Below, in pieces: positions 30,456 through 39,431 of a stretch of 64,000 nucleotides of DNA. The position numbers and the translations under genes were made by a program. Every line of letters begins with the position of its first letter. The stretch's first letter is position 1. Under the pieces are notes generated by a model that made no database searches, was not told the DNA's origin, and saw nothing but the letters and a program-made list of their open reading frames with translations. This DNA is from JACKBC01 sp041391125 (GTDB lineage: Bacteria; Chloroflexota; Anaerolineae; Caldilineales; Caldilineaceae), in contig JAWKON010000046.1 in the NCBI GenBank assembly GCA_041391125.1, forward strand, positions 4,011 through 68,010. The letters run 5' to 3'.

Positions 30456-31147
30456 AGGTGCTGCTAATTGCGGACGATCCGCATGAAGAATCGATTCTGC
30501 TAGGAGTGCTGCAGATGGCCGGTTTTAGCGTGGCGGTGGCCCGCCGGGCCGATGTTGATGAGGGCGCGCTATTGGAGCAAGCTGCCGAGTTGATAGTAAT
30601 CACGGCGGCCTTTGACGATCCAGTGGACGCCGTTTACCATCTGCGCACGCAATCCGATGCCCCGCTGATTTGGGTGGTTGATGCGACGACCGAGCGCCTG
30701 CACGCCCAGATGATCGAGGCGGGTGTCGATCACATTTTCACGCGCCCGCTCAGCGTGCGGCTGCTCGTGGCCTATGCGCAGGCGCTGTTGCGCAGAAACC
30801 GGGCCTCTTTGGCATTGGCCTCGGCCTCTGTCACAGAGCTGAATATGCGGAGCGCCGTGCGATTGGACCCGGCCCGCCGCACCGTACAGGTGGCGGGCCG
30901 GTCACCACAGCGCTTGAGCCAGCTTGAATATCGCCTGCTGCACACGCTGATGTTGAACCGCGGCCAGGTGATCCCGACCGAAACCATTGTTGAGCACGTC
31001 TGGGGCTACAGTGGCGAGGGTGACCGTAGCCTGGTGCGCGGGCTGATCAACCGGTTGCGCGCCAAAATTGAGACCAACCCCGAAAACCCGCTCTACATTC
31101 GCACGATTGCGCGCATTGGCTACATGTTTAGCCAAGACGATGCATAG
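30452..31147 (+). CDS. OmpR-type response regulator with degenerate receiver
   Basis: GTG start overlapping the previous TGA. The product has 231 residues: receiver domain (1-110) and winged-helix DNA-binding domain (about 135-228, with LSQLEYRLLHTLMLNRGQVI and RSLVRGLINRLRAKI). The acidic pocket (IADDP) is kept, but the position of the phosphorylated Asp holds Thr51 (ELIVITAAF), and the conserved Lys of the TKP motif is Arg98 (FTRPL). It therefore probably works without phosphorylation. It has no partner kinase beside it. Confidence 0.8.
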   Translation: MKVLLIADDPHEESILLGVLQMAGFSVAVARRADVDEGALLEQAAELIVITAAFDDPVDAVYHLRTQSDAPLIWVVDATTERLHAQMIEAGVDHIFTRPLSVRLLVAYAQALLRRNRASLALASASVTELNMRSAVRLDPARRTVQVAGRSPQRLSQLEYRLLHTLMLNRGQVIPTETIVEHVWGYSGEGDRSLVRGLINRLRAKIETNPENPLYIRTIARIGYMFSQDDA

Positions 31148-31354
31148 CGTTCAATTTGTGCAAATTTTTCTCCTTTTTTGCAACAAATTTAAAACACTAT
31201 TTGCCACTCAATTCAAATAGAGGGCAAGTAGAATATTTTATGGATTTGATTTTTGAATAGTCCGCTCAAAACCATATAAACATAGAGAATTTGTATTCAC
31301 CAATCAGCCAGGCGCGTTCTATATACTGTGGCTGATTGCAAAAGGGAGAGAATC
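31148..31354. other. AT-rich gap
   Basis: No gene is seen. Strong AT bias and several TATA-like words probably hold the promoter of the LysW-like gene, but no single promoter can be assigned. Confidence 0.3.
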
Positions 31355-31609
31355 ATGAGTGACGTAATTTGTTTGGATTGTGACCACAAGATCAAATTAC
31401 CATCCAATGCGCAAGAGGGCGATAGCGTTATTTGTGACAATTGCGATGCCGAATTTGAAATTGTGAGCCTTAATCCGCCTAAGATTGAGTGGATGTATGA
31501 TGACTACGATGATTCCGAGGAATGGGACGACGATGGTGATGACGATTATGACGACGATGATGAATATGATGATGACGATGTTGAATATAACGATGATGAT
31601 AAATGGTAG
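31355..31609 (+). CDS. LysW-like zinc-ribbon protein with poly-acidic tail
   Basis: 84 residues. Cys6/Cys9 (CLDC) and Cys27/Cys30 (CDNC) form a zinc ribbon followed by EFEIVSLNPPKIEW, closely like the amino-group carrier protein LysW. In LysW the C-terminal EDWGE glutamate carries the amino group. Here EEW (residues 55-57) is followed by about 27 further residues, nearly all Asp, Glu or Tyr, ending in DDKW. No lysine/arginine biosynthesis gene is near. It is either a highly divergent carrier or a different acidic zinc protein. Confidence 0.7.
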   Translation: MSDVICLDCDHKIKLPSNAQEGDSVICDNCDAEFEIVSLNPPKIEWMYDDYDDSEEWDDDGDDDYDDDDEYDDDDVEYNDDDKW

Positions 31610-32565
31610 AATCCGCATGGCGTAAATATTGGGGAACGACTCTGCGGGCCTGGCTGCCCGGGTCCGCAGAGTGGCTGTGGGGATGGGCGCTGGCCATTGG
31701 GTCCACCATCGCGTTTAGCGTGTTGACGCCCCTGGGCAAAATGGCGATTGACGCCGGCGTGGAGCCCACGCAGCTTTCGGTATCTAGATTCGGTGTGGCG
31801 GTCCTAGCCATGGGCCTCTTCTTGGCTCGCTACGCACCGCAGAAGCTAAAAATAGACCGGCGCGGACTGCTAATTACGAGCGCCATTGGCGTGACCAATG
31901 GGCTTGGTTCACTGGCTTTTTTCTGGTCGCTCACCAGGCTGGATGCTTCGGTGGCGACCATTTTATTTGCCGTGAATCCATTGATTGTGCTGCTGATTCT
32001 GGCGTTGCGCGGGGAAAAGCTGACGCGCCGCCACTTGGTGCGTATGGCGTTGGCGCTTAGCGGCGTCTACTTGCTGCTGGGTGTGAGCGGCCACGTGGAT
32101 GGAGTGGGCGTTCTACTGGTGATGTGCGGCGTCATGGGCTTTACGGGCCAACTGGTGGTGATGCAGTGGTTTTTGCAGGGATATGATTCGCACACGCTGA
32201 CCTTTTACGTATTGGCGGGCATGTTTGGCGTAATGGGGCTGTTTTGGCTGATGCAAGGCGCACGCTGGGCGCCCATCGAACCAGTGGGCTGGCTGGCCAT
32301 CGGCGGCATGGGCATTGTTGGCACCTTTTGTGGGTGGTTGGCCATGTTTGTCGGTATTCGCCACATTGGCAGCGGGCAAGTGGCGCTGCTGATGCCGCTG
32401 GAAACGCTGCTGGCTGTAATCTGGTCGGTGCTTTTTCTGAATGAACGCATGACGTCAGCGCAGACGCTGGGCAGCGCATTGATCTTGCTGAGCGCGCTGC
32501 TGGCCATGCAGCGGCTCATGCGCGTGCGGTGGAAGCCACACTGGCGCATCCGCCTGCGCGTTTGA
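31603..32565 (+). CDS. EamA/DMT-family transporter
   Basis: 320 residues with about ten membrane helices in two EamA halves (GSTIAFSVLTPLGKMAIDAG; VGTFCGWLAMFVGIRHIG) and the usual end of each half (SVATILFAVNPLIVLLIL; GQVALLMPLETLLAVIWSVL). The ATG overlaps the end of the LysW-like gene by seven bases, so they are translated together. The substrate is unknown. Drug/metabolite or amino-acid export is typical of the family. Confidence 0.85.
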   Translation: MVESAWRKYWGTTLRAWLPGSAEWLWGWALAIGSTIAFSVLTPLGKMAIDAGVEPTQLSVSRFGVAVLAMGLFLARYAPQKLKIDRRGLLITSAIGVTNGLGSLAFFWSLTRLDASVATILFAVNPLIVLLILALRGEKLTRRHLVRMALALSGVYLLLGVSGHVDGVGVLLVMCGVMGFTGQLVVMQWFLQGYDSHTLTFYVLAGMFGVMGLFWLMQGARWAPIEPVGWLAIGGMGIVGTFCGWLAMFVGIRHIGSGQVALLMPLETLLAVIWSVLFLNERMTSAQTLGSALILLSALLAMQRLMRVRWKPHWRIRLRV

Positions 32566-32657
32566 TCGTATTGTGCGCTTCCTTGCTTCGGTATCTGAAA
32601 TGCGATAGGATTAGCGGTAGGATTGGAACATGGGGGATAGGCCTCTTTTGCCCCTGG

Positions 32658-32689
32658 CCCCCTCCTCCCCACTTGTAGGGAGGAGGGGG
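32658..32689. terminator. G/C hairpin downstream of the EamA gene
   Basis: CCCCCTCCTCCC (32658-32669) and GGGAGGAGGGGG (32678-32689) form a perfect 12-bp stem. It lies between the transporter and the two-component operon, with no T-run. Confidence 0.55.
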
Positions 32690-32746
32690 AACGGCGCACT
32701 TTGTGCGTAAAGGGGGAGGAGAGGCCGCCGCCATTAATTTTATGGG

Positions 32747-33505
32747 ATGGGAAATAGCAAGTTGGATAGTTTGAATGAAGTGGTGAATCCGAAAATTTTG
32801 GTAGTGGAGGATGAGGCGGCCATTGCCGAAACGCTTGAATATAATTTGGCGCGCCAGGGCTATACGGTCTTTATGAGCGCCAACGGGTACAGCGCGCTGC
32901 AAACCGCGCGCCAGGAGACGCCGGACATGGTGATTCTTGATATTATGTTGCCCGGTATGGATGGGTTGGAAGTGTGCCGCGTGTTGCGCCAGGAGACCAA
33001 TGTACCCATTTTGATGTTGACGGCGCGTACGGACGAGATCGACAAAATTGTGGGCTTGGAAGTGGGGGCGGATGATTACCTGACCAAACCATTTAGCATG
33101 AGGGAATTGCTGGCGCGCGTCAAGGCGCAGCTACGCCGCGTGCGGCTGATCCGCGCAGAGATTGGCAGCGCAGACGAGTCTGCAGCCGACGAGACGCCGC
33201 AGCCCAAGAAGCTGACCTTTGGCAATCTGGTGATTGTGCCGGATCGGCGCGAGGCGCTGCTGGGCGGCCAGGCCGTGCCGCTTAAGCCCATGGAGTTTGA
33301 CCTGCTGCTCTATCTGGCGCACAATCGCAATCTGGTGCTCAGCCGCGACCAGATTCTGGAAAAGGTGTGGGGCTGGGACTACAACGGCGGCAGCCGCACC
33401 GTTGACGTCCACATCCGCTGGCTGCGCGAAAAAATTGAGGCGAACCCCGCCGCACCGGAACGCATTATCACCGTGCGCGGGGTGGGGTATCGGTTTGAAG
33501 GATAG
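32747..33505 (+). CDS. PhoB-type response regulator
   Basis: 252 residues. The receiver has Glu21/Asp22 (VEDE), phospho-acceptor Asp65 (MVILDIMLPG) and Lys114 (DDYLTKPFS). The OmpR-type winged helix includes LKPMEFDLLLYLAHNRNLVL and SRTVDVHIRWLREKI. It is paired with the histidine kinase nine bases downstream. Phosphate-type PhoB/PhoR is the closest model, but no pst/phoU genes are nearby, so the signal is uncertain. Confidence 0.85.
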   Translation: MGNSKLDSLNEVVNPKILVVEDEAAIAETLEYNLARQGYTVFMSANGYSALQTARQETPDMVILDIMLPGMDGLEVCRVLRQETNVPILMLTARTDEIDKIVGLEVGADDYLTKPFSMRELLARVKAQLRRVRLIRAEIGSADESAADETPQPKKLTFGNLVIVPDRREALLGGQAVPLKPMEFDLLLYLAHNRNLVLSRDQILEKVWGWDYNGGSRTVDVHIRWLREKIEANPAAPERIITVRGVGYRFEG

Positions 33506-33514
33506 GGTGCTTCT

Positions 33515-34879
33515 ATGATCCGTTGGCGCTCCATGTTCACTTATTTTGTTCTGATTTTGCCGGTGATGGCCGGGCTGCTGCTTGGCCTGTTTTGGCTGGG
33601 TTCCTCAGCGCCAAATGGGCCGATAGTGCTGGCGCTGCTGGTGGCGACATTGCTTTTGGTTGTGCTTGTGACAATGGCGGCGGAGCGCAAATTACGCCCG
33701 CTCCGACAGTTGAATGCGCTGGCGCAGGGCGGCGTGAATACGGATGAATTGCTCCTGCTAGAGACTGACGGCGAGTTTGGGCCACTGATTCGCTATTTCC
33801 GCCGTAATCTGGAGAAGCGACATCAGATTGCCAAAAAGCGCCACCGCGAAAAAGATCGCCTGTTGACCATTCTGCAATATATGGCCGATGGCGTCATGAT
33901 ATTGAATAAAGATGGCAAAGTACGCCTGCTCAATCCGGCTGCTGAACGTATTTTGCATACGTCACAGGCCAGGGCGCGCCATCGCACCTTTATTCAGGTC
34001 GCGCGCGATCATCGCATTGCCGAGCTGTGGCAGCGTTGCCAAAAGGGGGCGCAGGAAGAGACGGCCTTAATCGATTTTGATGATGGGCGGTTTATGCGCG
34101 TAGTCATTACGCCATTTCTGCAAAAATCGGCCCGCGGCTATGTGACGATTTTGCAGGATTTGACCCACATCCGCCATTTGCAGACGGTGCGCCAGGATTT
34201 TGTGAGCAACGTTTCGCACGAGTTGCGCACGCCGCTGGCTTCGTTGCGGGCGCTGGCCGAAACGTTGAATGATGGCGCGTTGGAAGACCCGCCCACGGCG
34301 CGGCGCTTTTTGCTGCGCATGGAAACAGAGGTGGATGCGCTGACCCAGCTTGTGCAGGAACTGATGGAGCTTTCGCGCATCGAGTCTGGGCAGACGCCGC
34401 TGGAATTTCGACCCTGCGCGGTGGCGGAAGTGATTCGGCAGCCGGTGGAGCGGTTGCAGTCACAAGCCGAGCGTGCGCAGGTAGAGCTGGTAAGCGAGAT
34501 TGACCCCGCACTGCCGCCGGTTTTGGTGGATCTGGATCGCATTCGCCAGGTGACCATGAACCTGGTTCACAACGCCATCAAGTTTACGCCGCCGGGCGGC
34601 CAGATCTGCGTGAGCGCCGTTGCCGAAGGCGATCAGGTCACAATTCAGGTTAAAGACACAGGGGCGGGCATCAACAAAGAGGATTTGCCGCGCATCTTCG
34701 AGCGTTTCTACAAATCGGACCGCTCCCGCGCCGGCAGCGGCACCGGGCTGGGGTTGGCCATTGCCAAGCACACCGTACAGGCCCACAACGGCCGCATCTG
34801 GGCCGAAAGCGTGGAGGGGACGGGCAGCACTTTTTATTTTTCACTGCCCGTTGCCCAGCCGGTGGTGATGGAAAGCTGA
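33515..34879 (+). CDS. PhoR-like sensor histidine kinase
   Basis: 454 residues. Two N-terminal membrane helices with almost no external loop, a PAS domain (about 120-225), a dimerisation/phosphoacceptor helix with His235 (SNVSHELRTPLASL) and an ATPase domain with N-box NLVHNAIKFTPPGG, DTGAGI and GTGLGLAIAKH. It presumably phosphorylates the upstream regulator. The lack of a periplasmic sensor loop points to a membrane or cytosolic signal. Confidence 0.9.
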   Translation: MIRWRSMFTYFVLILPVMAGLLLGLFWLGSSAPNGPIVLALLVATLLLVVLVTMAAERKLRPLRQLNALAQGGVNTDELLLLETDGEFGPLIRYFRRNLEKRHQIAKKRHREKDRLLTILQYMADGVMILNKDGKVRLLNPAAERILHTSQARARHRTFIQVARDHRIAELWQRCQKGAQEETALIDFDDGRFMRVVITPFLQKSARGYVTILQDLTHIRHLQTVRQDFVSNVSHELRTPLASLRALAETLNDGALEDPPTARRFLLRMETEVDALTQLVQELMELSRIESGQTPLEFRPCAVAEVIRQPVERLQSQAERAQVELVSEIDPALPPVLVDLDRIRQVTMNLVHNAIKFTPPGGQICVSAVAEGDQVTIQVKDTGAGINKEDLPRIFERFYKSDRSRAGSGTGLGLAIAKHTVQAHNGRIWAESVEGTGSTFYFSLPVAQPVVMES

Positions 34880-34883
34880 ATTG

Positions 34884-35783
34884 TCATTCCTTTGTGCGAT
34901 AATAGCGCAGCGGCGCCGCGCAGACGGATGCCAGCAGCGCACGGGTGGCGTCAGCTTGGCTGCACAAGCTCTGGGCGCTTTCAACCAGCACGGCTTGCTG
35001 AATATCATTGAACGATTTGCCGGCCAGATGTAAATGTAGCAGCGCGCCCTGCAAGGGCGACAACGACGGGTTGAAGGCTGCGTTTTCGGCGTACGGTGCG
35101 GCAAAGATGGCGCCGTCAGTCGTTTGCACGGCGGCTCCGGCATAGTTGGCCGAATAGGGTGCATAGCTGCGATTGGCTTGCGCCAGCGCTGCCGTCGCTA
35201 GCGCATCTATGGCGGCTTCCGCCAATCGCAGGCCATGATCTACTGGGTGCAGCCATCCGGTGGGATTTTGCAGGCTATCTGGCCCAAATGCGCCTGGCAG
35301 CAGTTCCGGCAATAAAAGTTTCCCCAGTCTTGGTGTAATAATCCGCAACTGACTAGCCCCGGCCAATTCATTCATAAACTGGCGGCAGTGTCCACATGGC
35401 GTGCCGTTGATAGCGATTGCTTCAACACTTTCCTCTTCGTGTAGCCAGGCATGGGTGATGGCGGCTTGCTCGGCGTGGATGGTGGCGCCCAGCGTTTGGC
35501 CGGGGAATTCCATATTGCCGCCTAAATAGAGATTGCCGCTGCCGCCGCGGCAGACAGCCCCCACGTAAAAGTGCGAAATTGGCGGCACGGCGTAGCTTTT
35601 GGCCAGCGGCAGCAAAGCCAACATAAGCTGATCGTAATCGCTGCCCAGCGTGTTAAGTAATGACTGTACGGCTTCCGCGTAAATCACCCCGCAAAAATCG
35701 ACCGTCTGCACAATTTCCGTCAACAACGGTTGAATTTCGGCCGGACAGAGCTGAATGGCTTCGGATAGCTTTGTATTCATCAA
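34884..35783 (-). CDS. cdd: Cytidine deaminase, E. coli-type homodimer
   Basis: 299 residues, matching the two-domain ~294-residue class. The zinc/catalytic motif is His103-Ala-Glu105 with Cys130 and Cys133 (TPCGHCRQF), nearly the E. coli numbering (102, 104, 129, 132). The C-terminal half is the degenerate second domain. It deaminates cytidine and deoxycytidine for pyrimidine salvage. Its stop lies four bases from that of the convergent kinase gene. Confidence 0.9.
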   Translation of the reverse strand: MMNTKLSEAIQLCPAEIQPLLTEIVQTVDFCGVIYAEAVQSLLNTLGSDYDQLMLALLPLAKSYAVPPISHFYVGAVCRGGSGNLYLGGNMEFPGQTLGATIHAEQAAITHAWLHEEESVEAIAINGTPCGHCRQFMNELAGASQLRIITPRLGKLLLPELLPGAFGPDSLQNPTGWLHPVDHGLRLAEAAIDALATAALAQANRSYAPYSANYAGAAVQTTDGAIFAAPYAENAAFNPSLSPLQGALLHLHLAGKSFNDIQQAVLVESAQSLCSQADATRALLASVCAAPLRYYRTKE

Positions 35784-35826
35784 CAGCCTCTTTTTTACAC
35801 TTTTCGAATCTTTGGGATCTCATGTG

Positions 35827-35926
35827 GTTGACAACCCCACCACCGGTTAAAACCGGTGGCTGATACGGTAAACCGGCTTAAGCCGGTTTGCTTTAGCAGG
35901 CGCCGAATTTATTCGGCGGTGTCAAT
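35827..35926. mobile_element. TTGACA-ended palindromic repeat, copy 2
   Basis: 100 bp, clearly homologous to 19871-19973: GTTGACA...ACCACCGGTT...AACCGGTGGCTGATACGG...GCCGAATT...TGTCAA. The right end gives the TGA stop (minus strand, 35924-35922) of the rluD-like gene, as copy 1 does for selA. Confidence 0.75.
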
Positions 35927-36895
35927 TATCTAATTGATCCAATACAGCTTGCAAGTCTAATGGCAAGGGGGCTATGAATTCGCGGGGAGCCGTTTCATTG
36001 GGCAACGTCAAGCGCAGGCGGTGGGCGTGCAAAAAGTGGCGCTGCAGGGCCAGCCGCTGCTTGCGATAGCCGTAGAGCGTGTCGCCGACCACCGGGTGCT
36101 TGAGCCAAGCCAAATGGACGCGGATCTGGTGGGTGCGCCCAGTGTGCAAAATGGCGCGCACCAGCGTGAAATGGGCTACGCCCATGCCGTCCCGACTGGG
36201 CGCGGTGTAGAGCGCAATCGTTTCATATTCGGTGATGGCGCTGCGACCTTTGGATTGACCGGTGTGCGGGTCAGGGGGCAACACGGCTTGGCGCTGGCGG
36301 TCGTTGGGGTGGCGGCCAATGGGGGCGGCGATACGCCCGCGGGGGATCAATACGCCCTTCAACCAGGGCCAGATATTCTTTGTATACGGTGCGCCTCAAA
36401 TTGACGCTGCAAAAAGCGGTGGGCGGCGTCATTCTTGGCCACCACCAGCAGACCGGAGGTCTCTTTGTCCAGCCGGTGTACAATGCCGGGACGCAGCTCG
36501 CCCCCCACACCTTCAATATGCGGGCAGTGGTGCAGCACCGCGTTGACCAGCGTGCCGCCAGCGTGGCCGGCGCCGGATGCACCACCATACCTGCCGGTTT
36601 GTTGATCACCAGCAGATCGGCGTTTTCGTAAACAATGTCGAGGGGGATGGCTTCGGGCTGCAGCGTCGGTGTGCTGGGGGGCTCTTGGGGATGGATGAGA
36701 ACCGTGTGATCGGGCTCTAACTTCAGGCTGGATTTGGCCGATTGCCCATCCACCAAAACGCGGCCTCTTTGATCCAGCGCTGCAAAGCTGCGCGACTTTG
36801 TTCCGGAAATTGAGCGGCCAACCACTGATCCAGCCGGCGTCCGTGCGCTTCCGTGGGGACCGTCAGGTGGATGGGGGCAGGGAGGGCCGGCTCAT
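35922..36895 (-). CDS. rluD: RluA/RluD-family 23S rRNA pseudouridine synthase, frameshifted
   Basis: The ATG at 36895 overlaps the lspA stop (ATGA). Pieces in order: an S4-like RNA-binding N-terminus (GRRLDQWLAAQFPEQSR, VLVDGQSAKSSLKL), catalytic-domain start DIVYENADLLVINKPAGMVV, the catalytic motif HRLDKETSGLLVVAK (with the essential Asp), VYKEYLALVEGRI, GRTHQIRVHLAWLKHPVVGD and LHAHRLRLTLP. Restored length ~310 residues after about four indels. RluD modifies helix 69 of 23S rRNA, and assignment within the RluA family is by resemblance. The lspA-rluD pairing is common in bacteria. Confidence 0.75.
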
Positions 36896-37455
36896 ATTTT
36901 GCTATTGGCGTTGACCATGTCTTGATCTTGCGTGCGCTGGCGGCGGATGTCGTCCCAGATCACATAGATGCCCAGCCCAATGACGCCGATGACAATGGCG
37001 CTATCGGCCACGTTGTAATTGGGCCAATAGGGCCCGCCGGGCAACCCCATGCGGATAAAGTCGGTGACGTAGCTGCGGCCAAATTCGTCAAGCTGGGTCA
37101 GGCGGTCGATCAGGTTGCCCATGGCGCCGCCCAGTTGCAGCCCCAATAAAACGCGCACCAGCTTTTTTGTTCCGGCGGCAATTGATAGACGTAGACCAGA
37201 ATGGCCACCCCCACCACCACGGCAATGATGGCAAAGAGCGAGCTTTGGTTTTGCAGAATGCCAAAGGCCGCCCCATAGTTGCGCACACGCTCAAAGACCA
37301 GATAGTCGCCCAAAGCCGGAATGGGCGCCCATGGAGGTGTATTCGACCACGGTTTGGCGGATCAACTCTTTGGTCCACTGGTCGAGCGAAATGATGATGG
37401 CCGCCACCAGCAAGACGGGCCAGGCTCGGCGGAGCCATCTGGATAGATACTGCAT
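36892..37455 (-). CDS. lspA: Lipoprotein signal peptidase II, frameshifted
   Basis: ATG 37455 behind AAGGAG. The product has four membrane helices. N-terminal piece VLLVAAIIISLDQWTKELIR (LspA start motif DQWTK), then VRNYGAAFGILQNQSSLF, the catalytic motif GGAMGNLIDRL with an Asp, and PNYNVADSAIVIGVIGL with the second Asp. About 188 residues after two or three indels. It cuts signal peptides from lipidated prolipoproteins, several of which are encoded here (cupredoxin, amino-acid binding protein). Confidence 0.85.
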
Positions 37456-37497
37456 TGAAATCTCCTTAAAGCGGTACTTATATCATTTGGCTCTGCA

Positions 37498-37575
37498 AAG
37501 GCCATGAATGATGCCCTCTTTTTCTCTGACAATATGGACATCATTCATGGCTTTCGCAACCGCAGTTGGTATTAC
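37498..37575. repeat. Palindrome and dispersed repeat upstream of lspA
   Basis: GCCATGAATGATG (37501-37513) pairs perfectly with CATCATTCATGGC (37539-37551). The segment 37546-37573 also matches, in inverse orientation, the sequence at 3545-3571 before the dioxygenase gene (shared words CATGGCTTT and CCGCAGTTGGTATTA). Confidence 0.6.
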
Positions 37576-37808
37576 ATACAACGTTTTGCACCATGACAGT
37601 GCTGGATAAATGAAGCCTATCAACATAAGCCGCCAACATTGTATCGCAAAATCCCACAAATGGTGAATTTCCTATGCTGTGCTATACTACACATATCAAA
37701 TATTAATCATAACCTATATCTGTTAACGGGTTCCGGTGGTAGCTGGCGTGTGGGCTGCGTTACAGATTAGCGATAGGAGCAGCGATATGCCGCGAGATTA
37801 CCGTTGCG

Positions 37809-38597
37809 TTGGTTCAAATGGCGCCGGTACTGGCCAATACGGAAGCCAATTTGCGCAAGATGGGCGACTTTGTGGAGCGCATTTGCAGCGAACAGAAGAC
37901 CGACCTGATCATTTTCCCTGAATTGAGCTACACCGGCACCGAACTGGGGCTGCGCGCCACTGACTTGGCCGAACGCCTGCCGGGCCACGCTTCTAACTAT
38001 CTGGCCAAGCGCGCCAACGATTTCAACACGCACATTGTGTTTGGCCTGGTGATCAAAGAGAAGGTCGAGAGCATTCTCTACAATGGCGTTGTCTGTTTGG
38101 GGCCGGAAGGGGATATTGCCGGCGACTATCGCAAGGTGCATTTGCTGGGCGAGGAGCGACAGGTCTATCGCAGCGGTTTTCGCTTTATCAACGTGGATGC
38201 GGAATGGGGACGTTTTGGCTTGATGATCGGCAGCGACCTGGCCTTTCCCGAAGCCGCCCGCAGCCTGACGCTGGAAGGCGCCGAATTGCTTGTGCTCAGC
38301 GCCAATTGGGAGGAGCAAGCGGCGGAATCGTGGCGGGCGCACTTGATCAGCCGAGCATGTGAAAATGCGCTCTTTGTGGCCGCGGCCAATCGCGTCGGTG
38401 AAGAGCCGACCATGCGCTTCTCGGGCGACAGTCTGCTGGTTGGCCCCACTGCCGAAGTTTATACCGTCTTGGACGAACCGATTGAAGGCTACGCCGTCGC
38501 TACCATTGATCTGGACCGCGTGGCGACGTGCGAAGAGCGCCAGCTCATCCAGTTTCGCGAGCCAGTGGCCTATCGGGCGATTGTGAAGAAGTATTAG
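37809..38597 (+). CDS. Nitrilase/carbon-nitrogen hydrolase-fold protein lacking the catalytic cysteine
   Basis: 262 residues. Glu38 (IFPELSYTG) and Lys109 (GDYRKVHLL) of the Glu-Lys-Cys triad are present, but the cysteine position in the GLMIGSDLAFPE segment (normally I-C-Y-D) is Gly141. It may be a pseudoenzyme, or the base may be miscalled. The family hallmark TVALVQMAPVL is seen at 37798-37830 but has no ATG in frame. An ATG at 37788 is one base out of frame, so the real start may need a one-base correction. Confidence 0.7.
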   Translation: MVQMAPVLANTEANLRKMGDFVERICSEQKTDLIIFPELSYTGTELGLRATDLAERLPGHASNYLAKRANDFNTHIVFGLVIKEKVESILYNGVVCLGPEGDIAGDYRKVHLLGEERQVYRSGFRFINVDAEWGRFGLMIGSDLAFPEAARSLTLEGAELLVLSANWEEQAAESWRAHLISRACENALFVAAANRVGEEPTMRFSGDSLLVGPTAEVYTVLDEPIEGYAVATIDLDRVATCEERQLIQFREPVAYRAIVKKY

Positions 38598-38599
38598 AG

Positions 38600-38645
38600 T
38601 ATTGCTGTATTGCTTATTGACAAGTAATACAGCAATACAGCAATA
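38600..38645. terminator. Palindromic terminator/repeat after the nitrilase-fold gene
   Basis: TATTGCTGTATTGC (38600-38613) pairs perfectly with GCAATACAGCAATA (38632-38645), starting three bases past the stop codon. Confidence 0.65.
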
Positions 38646-38693
38646 TCCAATATACCCATTTATTCACCGGGAAGAACAGATAAACGCTTTATC

Positions 38694-39224
38694 ATGAGCA
38701 TTACCGGGATCATTGAAAGTGGCGAATGGCAGTTGCATTCGCACATGGGGGATTATCGCGCCGAGTGGCCAGGTCATATGTTGGTGGAGCGAGCCACCTG
38801 GCAGGAGAGTGCGCCCTTGCAGCACTTACAGATTCAAGGCGTCGAACCGACGCTGATAGCGGCGCCAGGATACGTCTGGTTTCGTTTTTGGCTGCCGGAA
38901 GATGAGCAGATTGTCGAGCGCTATTTTGATGTGGACGGCAACGCTGTGGGCGCTTACATCCCCATCTGCATGTCGCCGCATCAGGATGGCAATGTGTACA
39001 GCGCAGTCAGATTGGGGTTGGCGCTTTGGATTGGACAGGATGGCCGCGTGACGGTGCTCAATGAAGACGAGTTTGACGCAGGCGTGAAAAGCGGCGCCAT
39101 TACGCCCGTGCAAGCCGAGCAGGCCGAACTGCGCATTCGGGCGCTGACCACCGCCATTGCCCAGCGCCGCTTTCCGCCGGCCCTGGTGCGCAACTTTACG
39201 ATCTATCTGGATCATGCCCGGTAG
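38694..39224 (+). CDS. DUF402-family protein
   Basis: 176 residues. The middle and end fit DUF402: RYFDVDGNAVGAYIPICM, LGLALWIGQDGRVTVLNEDE and FDAGVKSGAITPVQAEQAE. The fold is shared with the RNase/phosphatase-like FAU-1 group, where acidic residues bind a metal. The precise substrate (RNA or nucleoside di-/triphosphate) is unknown. Confidence 0.7.
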   Translation: MSITGIIESGEWQLHSHMGDYRAEWPGHMLVERATWQESAPLQHLQIQGVEPTLIAAPGYVWFRFWLPEDEQIVERYFDVDGNAVGAYIPICMSPHQDGNVYSAVRLGLALWIGQDGRVTVLNEDEFDAGVKSGAITPVQAEQAELRIRALTTAIAQRRFPPALVRNFTIYLDHAR

Positions 39225-39258
39225 ACAAGTCGAAACTAAGAATATAAAACGCAGAAGA

Positions 39259-39408
39259 TATGATCAACAGATTTCACAGATGAAAAAGATTTTTCTCTTC
39301 GAAATCTGTGCAATCTGTCGATCACGAAGTTGGCGTTTTGTGGATTCGTTTAAAGATTCCATGGATTTCTTCTCAAAATCTGTGAAATCTTTTCAATCTG
39401 TTGATCAA
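39259..39408. repeat. Palindromic CAGATT/AATCTG repeat
   Basis: TGATCAACAGATTTCACAGA (39259) faces two partly complementary copies, AATCTGTGCAATCTGTCGATC (ending near 39330, written here without its first A) and AATCTGTGAAATC...ATCTGTTGATCA (ending 39408). These are the same words as in the sdhA-sdhB array. It fills the gap before hisH. Confidence 0.65.
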
Positions 39409-39431
39409 AAGTTTTTAAAAAATCTGATAAT

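Noticed and set aside
31397..31811. Minus-strand Ile/Val- or His-rich small frames opposite the LysW-like gene
   Set aside because: They mirror the GAT/GAC-rich acidic tail and have no independent support.
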